64,000 nt of DNA, taken from assembly GCA_020632885.1 (NCBI GenBank), contig JACKEQ010000026.1:1-64000 (forward strand), in the 5' to 3' direction. The notes below the pieces were generated by a model. The model was not told the origin of the DNA and made no database searches. It saw only the letters and a program-made list of their open reading frames with translations. A program made the translations under genes and the position numbers. Of the stretch, positions 58,081 to 64,000 are shown piece by piece. Each line of letters starts with the position of its first letter. Position 1 is the stretch's first letter. This DNA is from Alphaproteobacteria bacterium. Its GTDB lineage: Bacteria > Myxococcota_A > UBA796 > GCA-2862545.

Positions 58081-59055
58081 TCAGAGCAGGTTGGCCACCG
58101 CGTCGCGCTCCTCGGAGAGGGCGGCGACGTTGCGGGCGATCTGCTCGCGGGTGCGGTCGTCGATCTCGAGGTCCGTCACGACGCGGTAGTCGCCGCCCTC
58201 GCAGATGCACGGGAAGCTGAAGATCAGCCCCTTCGGCACGCCGTACCAGCCCTGGCTCGGGATGGCCATGGAGACCATGCGGCCGTGGGAGCCCTGCCAC
58301 CAGTCGCGCATGTGGTCGACGGCGGAGCTCGCGGCGCTCGCCGCGCTGGACGCGCCGCGGGCCACGATGACGGCCTTGCCGCGGGTGGCGACGGTGGGCT
58401 CGAAGGCGCCCGTGAGCCAGTCGGCGTCCACCTTGGAGGTGACCGCGGCGCCGTCCACCTTCGCCCAGGAGGCGTCGGGGAACATGGTGTCGCCGTGGTT
58501 GCCCCAGATCACCACGTCGCTGACCTTCGCGACCGGCACGCCGAGCTTCTCGGAGATCTGCCCGTGGGCGCGGTTCTGGTCGAGGCGGGTCATCGCGGAG
58601 AAGCAGCGGGGGTCGAGGCCCTTGGCGTTGTTCATCGCGATGAGGGCGTTGGTGTTGCAGGGGTTGCCCACCACGACCACCTTCACGTCCTTCTTCGCGG
58701 ACTTCTCGATGGCGTTGCCCTGGCCCGTGAAGATCGGGCCGTTCGCGGCCACGAGATCCGAGCGGTCCATGTCCTTCGTGCGCGGGCGCGAGCCCACCAG
58801 GAAGATCGCCGAGCAGTCCTTGAACGCCACGTTGGCGTCGTCGGTGCAGACGATGTCGTGGAGCAGCGGGAACGCCGAGTCCACGAGCTCCATCTTCACG
58901 CCGTTCAGGCGCTCGAGGGCCGGGGTGATCTCGAGCATCTGCAGGATGATGGGCTGGTCGGCCCCGAAGCAGTCGCCCGACGCGAGGCGCCAGAGCAGGG
59001 CGTATCCGATGTTTCCGGCGGCACCGGTGACGGCGACGCGAATGGCAGGCTTCAT
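58081..59055 (-). CDS. mdh: Malate dehydrogenase (NAD-dependent, cytosolic type)
   Basis: A 324-residue enzyme. VAVTGAAGNIGYALLWRLAS is the NAD-binding loop, GSRPRTKDMDRSDLVAANG the substrate-arginine mobile loop, VVVGNPCNTNALIAMNN the next conserved element, and WGNHGDTMFPDAS contains the catalytic His. The proportions match the type 2 (MDH2-like, cytosolic) subfamily. It oxidises malate to oxaloacetate in the TCA cycle. The ATG at 59055 is preferred over upstream options because the Rossmann fold begins immediately. Divergent from the gene at 59156; about 100 bases lie between. Confidence 0.95.
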   Translation of the reverse strand: MKPAIRVAVTGAAGNIGYALLWRLASGDCFGADQPIILQMLEITPALERLNGVKMELVDSAFPLLHDIVCTDDANVAFKDCSAIFLVGSRPRTKDMDRSDLVAANGPIFTGQGNAIEKSAKKDVKVVVVGNPCNTNALIAMNNAKGLDPRCFSAMTRLDQNRAHGQISEKLGVPVAKVSDVVIWGNHGDTMFPDASWAKVDGAAVTSKVDADWLTGAFEPTVATRGKAVIVARGASSAASAASSAVDHMRDWWQGSHGRMVSMAIPSQGWYGVPKGLIFSFPCICEGGDYRVVTDLEIDDRTREQIARNVAALSEERDAVANLL

Positions 59056-59155
59056 GAGCGCTCTCCCTTCGAAGGTGGACGGCGCCATAACGCGCCTGTG
59101 CGCGCGGCGCCGTGCCCTCCTCGACGCGCGGGATGCGCCGGTGTACCCTGCACCG

Positions 59156-60154
59156 ATGCACCGCCTCCAGCGCCGACAGATCATCCTGAAGGGCAAGCGC
59201 ACCACCGCCTTCGACCCCGATCAGTACTGGTTCGATCGGGCCCGCCGCACCCGCCTCGCCCGCCGCCTCCGCGTGCACCTGCGCCACGGGGATCCCGTCG
59301 TGCTGGTCACGCCGCGTTGGAGCCGGGCACCGGGCTTCCTCGACGATCTGGCCGTGGATCTCTCCATGGGCGATCCCGCCGTGCGCGCCCGCCCTCTCCA
59401 CCTCCTGCCGCTCATGGGTCTCACCACTCACCAGGCCTGGGGTTGGCTGGCGGACGCCGTGGCGGAGTTCTGCCAGGTGCCGCTGCAGGAGGGTCCGGCG
59501 TGGCGTGCGGTGAGCCGCCGTGGCTTCCGTACCGTGCTGGCCGAGCTCTTCGAGAAGGCCGAGGGCGGCAGGGCCCGCTGCCTCATGCTCCACGGCCTCG
59601 AGCACGTGAACGTCGAGGCGCTCCAGGATCTCTTCGAGGTCTTCCACGCCCACGTGGAGGCGATGGGGCCGGACCGTCGCTTCAACATGCTCTTCGCGGG
59701 CTCGATCGACGCGCCGCACTTCGCCATGGAGGGCGCGGTGCGGGCCGAGCTGGGCGACTACTCGGAGGCCGAGGCCATCGAGACGCTCGTGGAGCACCTG
59801 GGGCCCCTGGAGGCCCACCGGCTCTCCAGCGTCGTCGCCATGGTGGGCGGCGTGCCGGCGATCCTCGAGGCGCTCGGCGAGCGCGGCCCGGACGACCTCT
59901 CCCGGATCCTCACCGACCGCGACGAGATGTGGCGCGCCCTCGGCCCGCTGGCCGAGGAGGTGCGCAGCGCCATCGACATCGTGAGCGCGGATCAGAACCT
60001 GGCTGACCGTCTGGAGCGGCTCGCCCGCAAGGGCTCGGTGGAGGCGGAGGCCGAGGCGGACGCCCGGCTGTCGCGCGCGGGCCTCGTGCGCTGCGAGGGC
60101 CCCACGACGCGCCTGCGCACCCCGTGGTTCGCGGATCTGCTGCTGGCCGGGTGA
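59156..60154 (+). CDS. Hypothetical ATPase-like protein lacking Walker A
   Basis: A 332-residue protein. The layout recalls AAA/STAND-like ATPases: a central beta strand (RARCLMLHGLEHVNVEALQD) like Walker B with an acidic residue, GRRFNMLFAGS-type sensor strand (FNMLFAGSIDAPHF), and a C-terminal helical lid plus winged-helix-like end (ARLSRAGLVRCEGPTTRLRT). The expected Walker A loop is not seen: DPVVLVTPRWSRAPGFLDDL stands in that position. It may be a nucleotide-free relative. TACCCT just before the ATG could be a -10 for a leaderless message. A YjbR-like gene follows 22 bases later. Confidence 0.55.
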   Translation: MHRLQRRQIILKGKRTTAFDPDQYWFDRARRTRLARRLRVHLRHGDPVVLVTPRWSRAPGFLDDLAVDLSMGDPAVRARPLHLLPLMGLTTHQAWGWLADAVAEFCQVPLQEGPAWRAVSRRGFRTVLAELFEKAEGGRARCLMLHGLEHVNVEALQDLFEVFHAHVEAMGPDRRFNMLFAGSIDAPHFAMEGAVRAELGDYSEAEAIETLVEHLGPLEAHRLSSVVAMVGGVPAILEALGERGPDDLSRILTDRDEMWRALGPLAEEVRSAIDIVSADQNLADRLERLARKGSVEAEAEADARLSRAGLVRCEGPTTRLRTPWFADLLLAG

Positions 60155-60176
60155 GTCCGGCGTGCCTGGAGGGCTG

Positions 60177-60938
60177 ATGGCCGACCTCGCCGACGAAGCG
60201 CTGCTCGCGCACCTGCGCGCCGTGGCCACCGCGTACCCGGAGGCCTACGAGGAGGCGCCCTGGGGCGACCTCGTGGCCAAGGTCCGCGACCGCATCTTCG
60301 TGTTCTACGCGCTGCGCGAAGGGCGGGTGCACCTCACGGTCAAGCTCCCCGAGAGCCGTGAGGCGGCGCTGCAGATCCCGGGCTCCGAGCCCACCGGGTA
60401 CGGCCTCGGGAAGTCCGGGTGGGTCTCGCTGCGCATGGAGGGTCCGAGGGATCCGGCCGTGCTCGAGGGCTGGATCGAGGAGAGCTACCGGGCCGTCGCC
60501 CCGAAGACCCTGTCGCGCCGGATCCCCGAGGGCGGCGTGCAGCCCGCGCCCCCGACGCCCCCCGCGGAGGTCGGTCCCGACGCGCCCGCGGCGGCGGTCG
60601 TGAGCGACGACCCCCTGCGCCTCGCGCGCTGTCTGGAGGGCCTGGCGGCCCGTGGTGTGCGCGGCGAGCCCGGCACCACGACCGATCTCGCGGGTCTGGC
60701 GCGCATCCCGGCCGTCGCGGTGGTGGTCGATCTGGGGCGGAGCCCCGGCGCGGCGCTGGAGATGGCCCAGGAGCTCGCCCTGCTGCACTTCGACGGAGCG
60801 CTGTGCCTCGCCGGCATCCGCGACGCGAAGACCGAGAAGGCCGTGCGGGAGGCCCTTCCCGGGGCGGTGGTCTACGATCGGCGCCCGCCCGGAGACCCCG
60901 GCGTGCTCGACGCCCTGCTGGCGGCCCTGTCGGGCTGA
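60177..60938 (+). CDS. MmcQ/YjbR-family protein with C-terminal Rossmann-like domain
   Basis: A 253-residue protein. Residues 1-112 match the MmcQ/YjbR (DUF419) fold: AYPEAYEEAPWGDLVAKVRD, RIFVFYALREGRVHLTVKLP, GYGLGKSGWVSLRM, WIEESYRAVAPKTLSRRI. The domain is found in DNA-binding or unknown small proteins. A second segment from about 140 (AVVVDLGRSPGAALEMAQEL, LHFDGALCLAGIRDAKTEKA) has alternating strands and helices like a Rossmann or receiver-like fold and is an unusual addition. GGAGGG lies just before the ATG at 60177. Confidence 0.75.
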   Translation: MADLADEALLAHLRAVATAYPEAYEEAPWGDLVAKVRDRIFVFYALREGRVHLTVKLPESREAALQIPGSEPTGYGLGKSGWVSLRMEGPRDPAVLEGWIEESYRAVAPKTLSRRIPEGGVQPAPPTPPAEVGPDAPAAAVVSDDPLRLARCLEGLAARGVRGEPGTTTDLAGLARIPAVAVVVDLGRSPGAALEMAQELALLHFDGALCLAGIRDAKTEKAVREALPGAVVYDRRPPGDPGVLDALLAALSG

Positions 60939-61047
60939 CCTCCCGACCTACACATCCATCTGTGACGTCCGGGGGCCGATGGGGTATCCTCGGCGGGCTG
61001 GCGGGGTTCCGGCCTGCTGGCGGTTGCGGGCGTCGTTGGGAGGCGGG

Positions 61048-62490
61048 ATGTTCTGGTTGAGCGCGGCATGGGCGTACAGTCCGCTGTTCACCTGCAACAA
61101 CACCGTCGGCTACGCCGTGTGGACCACCGACTCGCACTGGCGGGTCGAGAACGCGATCACCGGCGGCGCGCGGCACCACTACAGCCTGCTCGACGATCAG
61201 GCCGTGGTGGACGCCCTCACCGGGGGCTTCGAGGTCTGGGAGGACCCCGTCTCCTGCTGCTCGTCCTTCCGGCACGTCTACGACGGCACGACCAGCGCCA
61301 CCGGCTACAACACCAACGACTCCATCAACGCGATCTCGTTCGAGGAGGGGTCCTGGGACCCCGCGAACGGCTCCGTGAACGTCACCATCGCGGTCACCTA
61401 CACGGGCGCGTTCGGCTGCAGCCTGCACGCCGACCAGATCTACAACGGCGTCGGCTTCGACTTCACGACCACCAACTCGCCGGGCTTCGGCGACACCGAC
61501 CTCCAGAGCATCGCCGCCCACGAGCACGGCCACTGGCTGGGCCTCGGGCACACGCCCATCAACGGGTCCACGATGTTCGCCTCCTACGGCGGGGGCATCG
61601 GCCCGCGGTCCCTCGGATCCGACGACGAGGCGGGGGTCTGCGCGCTCTACCCGGACACGTGCGGGCCGGACGAGATCTGCGACGACGGCATCGACAACGA
61701 CTTCGACGGCGACTTCGACTGCGACGACCTCGACTGCGCGGACGACGGCGCGTGCCTCGAGCTGCAGTGCTCGGATGGCTTCGACGACGACGGCGACCAG
61801 CTCGTCGACTGCGCGGACCCCGACTGTGCCGGGCAGCCCGCGTGCGTCTGCGCCGCCACGTCCGTGCTCCCGTGCGACACCACGGTCACCGGCACCACGG
61901 TGGGGGGTGTGAACACCGTCCAGCAGTGGGCCTGCGCCAACTGGACCACCACGGGGCCCGAGAAGACCTACGAGGTCACCTTCCCCCAGGCGGGCACGGC
62001 GACGGTGACGGTCTCGAACCTCGGTGCGGACCTCGATCTCTTCATCACGGACGACGCGAACGCGGGCTCGTGCAACCCGAACTTCTGCATCTCCCAGGGC
62101 AGCCCGGGCACCTCGGACGAGGTCCGCACGTTCACGATCGACGCGGGCGAGACGATCGCCGTGGTGCTCGACGGCTTCCAGGGCGCGAGCAGCGACTTCA
62201 CGATCCACGTGGACTGCCCGGGGGTCACCAGCGGTGGTGACGCGGACACCGATGCGGACGCCGACAGCGATGCGGACGCCGATGCGGACGCGGACAGCGA
62301 CGCCGATGCGGACACCGACACCGACAGCGACACGGACGCGGACCCCACCGACACCGCGGATCCCGCGCCCCCGGCACCCCAGGAGCCCCTGCCCACGATC
62401 TCGGGCGAGCTGTGCGGCTGCCGCTCCACGCCGGGCGGCGCGGGCCTGTTGGCGCTGCTCCCCGCGCTGCTCGTGCTCCGCCGGCGGTAG
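61048..62490 (+). CDS. Exported matrixin-like zinc metalloprotease with MYXO-CTERM-like tail
   Basis: A 480-residue protein. Short uncharged signal (MFWLSAAWA). The catalytic domain (to about residue 205) has the zinc motif AAHEHGHWLGLGHTP (His158, Glu159, His162, His168) and a Met-turn-like STMFASYGGG, as in metzincins/matrixins. A Cys- and Asp-rich segment (DNDFDGDFDCDDLDCADDGA) resembles MopE/EGF-type metal-binding repeats. A bacterial pre-peptidase-like beta domain (TYEVTFPQAGTATVTVSNLG), an Asp-Ala/Asp-Ser linker and CGCRSTPGGAGLLALLPALL plus RRR at the end follow. It would degrade extracellular protein while held at the surface. GGGAGG stands before the ATG. Confidence 0.92.
   Translation: MFWLSAAWAYSPLFTCNNTVGYAVWTTDSHWRVENAITGGARHHYSLLDDQAVVDALTGGFEVWEDPVSCCSSFRHVYDGTTSATGYNTNDSINAISFEEGSWDPANGSVNVTIAVTYTGAFGCSLHADQIYNGVGFDFTTTNSPGFGDTDLQSIAAHEHGHWLGLGHTPINGSTMFASYGGGIGPRSLGSDDEAGVCALYPDTCGPDEICDDGIDNDFDGDFDCDDLDCADDGACLELQCSDGFDDDGDQLVDCADPDCAGQPACVCAATSVLPCDTTVTGTTVGGVNTVQQWACANWTTTGPEKTYEVTFPQAGTATVTVSNLGADLDLFITDDANAGSCNPNFCISQGSPGTSDEVRTFTIDAGETIAVVLDGFQGASSDFTIHVDCPGVTSGGDADTDADADSDADADADADSDADADTDTDSDTDADPTDTADPAPPAPQEPLPTISGELCGCRSTPGGAGLLALLPALLVLRRR
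62238..62343 (+). repeat. Asp-Ala/Asp-Ser coding repeat
   Basis: Six-base units encode alternating Asp with Ala, Ser or Thr between the metalloprotease's beta domain and its C-terminal sorting tail. It is in frame and of the same type as at 2-97, 26098-26203 and 26694-26897. Confidence 0.8.
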
Positions 62491-62494
62491 CGGG

Positions 62495-62839
62495 TTGGGC
62501 CAGCAGCACCGCGTGCTCGCGATCGTCGCCACGGACCGCACCTTCGAGCGGGTGAGCTGGCGTGGCCGCGAGGTCTGGTCGGGCAAGTGCATCCACTGCA
62601 ACACCCGCCTCCAGATCGAGCTCGACGGCACGCCGATCTCCCGGGCCACCATCGAGCACATCTTCCCGCGCAACCACGGCGGCACCGACGACATCGAGAA
62701 CCTGGCGCTCGCCTGCGCCCGCTGCAACGGGGGCAAGGGCTCCCGGCACGACCACAAGCCCCTGACCGACCCCAAGCTGCTCGAGATGGTCGAGCGGCTC
62801 CGCGAGCGGCGCCAGAAGCGCTGGCGCGAGCCCACGTGA
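62495..62839 (+). CDS. HNH endonuclease
   Basis: A 114-residue protein. The HNH signature is complete: CIHCNTRLQ (first Cys pair), TIEHIFPRNHGGTDDIENLA (His and Asn of the catalytic core) and CARCNGGKGS (second Cys pair). It resembles small free-standing HNH proteins of the McrA/HNH_5 type that cut DNA with metal assistance. The start is uncertain: TTG at 62495 (five bases after the previous stop) or GTG at 62513. It is sandwiched between a secreted protease and a VIT/VWA gene, and its stop overlaps the next GTG (GTGA), so co-translation with an exported protein is implied. Confidence 0.85.
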   Translation: MGQQHRVLAIVATDRTFERVSWRGREVWSGKCIHCNTRLQIELDGTPISRATIEHIFPRNHGGTDDIENLALACARCNGGKGSRHDHKPLTDPKLLEMVERLRERRQKRWREPT

Positions 62840-64000
62840 TCGCGTTCCTCGCCCTCGCGCACGCCGGCCTGCCGCTGGTCGACATGGAGATCCGGGTCGT
62901 GGTCACCGGCCCGATCGCGGAGATCCAGGTCACCCAGACCTTCCGGAACGACGGCCCTCGGCCCATGGACGCCGTCTACGTCTTCCCGATGCACGAGGAC
63001 GCCGCGGTGGACCGCATGCGGATGCGCATCGGCGACCGGGTCATCGAGGCGAGCATCGACGAGAAGGCCGCCGCCCAGCGCACCTACGACGCCGCGGTGG
63101 AGGCGGGCCAGCTCGCGGCCCTGACGTCGCAGGACACGCCGGACCTGTTCACCCAGCGGGTGGGGAACATCCCGCCCGGCGAGAGCGTCGCGGTGGAGCT
63201 CGCGGTCGTGCAGACGGTGGAGCGGGTGGACGGTGTGTACGAGCTCGCGCTGCCCCTGGCGCGCGCGCCGCGGTTCGTGCCGGACGACCTCCCGCTCGAC
63301 GCGTGGACGGCCGTGCAGGTGCCGCCCGACGTGCTCGCGACCGTCTACGTGCGCGGGCCCACCGGGGCGCCCGTGACGGAGGCCTGGAGCCCGAGCCACC
63401 CCGATGCCGCCGTGCTCGGCGAGGTGGACCGGCTCTACGGCTTCGTCGTGAGCGACCTCGACCACGACTTCCGGCTCGCGTGGCGCACGGGCGGGAAGGA
63501 GGCCACCGCCAGCCTGCTCACCGACGGTCGGCACGTGCTGGTCACCGTGGAGCCCCCGTCGGGCCGGGTCCCTCTCGAGCTCCGCACGCCCCGGGAGCTC
63601 GTGTTCCTGCTCGACACCAGCGGGTCGATGGAGGGGGCGCCGTGGGACCGCGCGGTAGCCCTGCTGGACGCCGTGCTGGCCGGCCTGCGCGAGCCCGACA
63701 CCTTCCAGATCGTCGGCGTGGCGGGGCTCCCCGAGGCCCTCACCGCGCAGCCCGTGCCCGCCACCCACGCCAACCGCGCTGAGGTCCGCGAGACCCTCCG
63801 GTTCCTGCACCCCGAGGGCCCCACCGACCTCTACCTCGGCCTGCAGCGCGCCCTGCTCCTCCCGCCGGCCGAGGGCCGTCAGCGCACGGTCGTGGTGCTC
63901 ACGGACGGCGAGGTGGACGTCAGCCACCAGGCGCTCCAGGTCCTCGAGAGCCTGCGCGGCGATGCGCGGGTGCACGCCTTCGCCCTGGCTCCGGATCCAC
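62836..64000 (+). CDS. Exported VIT/VWA-domain protein, 3' end missing
   Basis: About 388 residues are visible before the window ends. A short uncharged signal (MIAFLALAHA, GTG-encoded) precedes a VIT domain (VVVTGPIAEIQVTQTFRNDG, AVYVFPMHEDAAVDRMRMRI, VGNIPPGESVAVELAVVQTV), as in inter-alpha-trypsin-inhibitor heavy chains. A VWA domain begins at about residue 255 with VFLLDTSGSMEGAPWDRA (MIDAS) and continues through TDLYLGLQRALLLPP and VVVLTDGEVDVS. These proteins bind ligands through divalent cations and often carry a C-terminal sorting signal, which would lie beyond the window. Its start overlaps the HNH stop. Confidence 0.85.
   Translation, partial: MIAFLALAHAGLPLVDMEIRVVVTGPIAEIQVTQTFRNDGPRPMDAVYVFPMHEDAAVDRMRMRIGDRVIEASIDEKAAAQRTYDAAVEAGQLAALTSQDTPDLFTQRVGNIPPGESVAVELAVVQTVERVDGVYELALPLARAPRFVPDDLPLDAWTAVQVPPDVLATVYVRGPTGAPVTEAWSPSHPDAAVLGEVDRLYGFVVSDLDHDFRLAWRTGGKEATASLLTDGRHVLVTVEPPSGRVPLELRTPRELVFLLDTSGSMEGAPWDRAVALLDAVLAGLREPDTFQIVGVAGLPEALTAQPVPATHANRAEVRETLRFLHPEGPTDLYLGLQRALLLPPAEGRQRTVVVLTDGEVDVSHQALQVLESLRGDARVHAFALAPDP

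Overview
The window is 64 kb of very GC-rich, gene-dense DNA from what looks like a myxobacterium or close relative (Myxococcota / former Deltaproteobacteria). The evidence is the cargo: many exported proteins with Asp-Ala-Asp-Thr low-complexity linkers, thrombospondin type-3 and MopE-type DCDD metal-binding repeats, C-terminal Cys-Gly-Cys / hydrophobic / poly-Arg tails like the MYXO-CTERM sorting signal, PEGA domains, a Hanks-type Ser/Thr kinase, and a PEGA-bearing TonB-dependent receptor. No rRNA, tRNA, CRISPR array, insertion sequence, prophage or replication origin was seen. Coding density is high and most co-directional genes overlap by 1-4 bases (ATGA, GTGA, TGATG).

Layout. 1-2.9 kb: the end of a LamG surface protein, a crotonase, a LysR regulator and a DUF2141 protein. 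2.9-6.7 kb: a tight minus-strand operon (unknown helical protein, inositol-phosphatase, MBL hydrolase, GPP34-like, DapF-like). 6.7-10.4 kb: a membrane protein, a lipoprotein sulfatase and a TSP3-repeat surface lipoprotein. 10.4-18.1 kb: a minus-strand run of zinc-ribbon/PEGA protein, TPR-PEGA TonB receptor, DNA polymerase I, an unknown protein and a radical SAM protein. 18.3-25.1 kb: a DUF2817 peptidase-like gene facing a four-gene operon (exported protein, Ser/Thr kinase, MopE-repeat/beta-helix lipoprotein, DUF2461). 25.3-34.7 kb: an exported endonuclease I with linkers, a duplicated Pmp3 membrane protein, small exported proteins, a prolyl oligopeptidase, a DUF3060 protein, a quinone oxidoreductase and a hemerythrin.

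34.7-41 kb is the least ordinary part. Two divergent promoter regions (36.1 and 39.9 kb) carry the same operator-like sequence. Between them lie a lipid kinase, a tandem duplication in which each copy kept a different gene, a lower-GC DUF4262-like pseudogene with several frameshifts, and a frameshifted formate/nitrite-transporter gene. This looks like an accessory stress/redox locus undergoing decay.

41-64 kb: a YfbK-like VWA lipoprotein, a rhomboid protease, an HTTM-type membrane operon, an NlpC/P60-like exported protein, an operon with an eight-CxxCH cytochrome fused to a thioredoxin-like domain, two large GT-C paralogues coupled to a VWA/ASPM-type lipoprotein, malate dehydrogenase, and a plus-strand run ending in a matrixin-like metalloprotease, an HNH endonuclease and a VIT/VWA protein that leaves the window. 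Housekeeping functions (polA, mdh, DapF-like) are thus embedded among envelope and surface genes. Many exported proteins here begin with very short signal peptides that lack any Lys or Arg.
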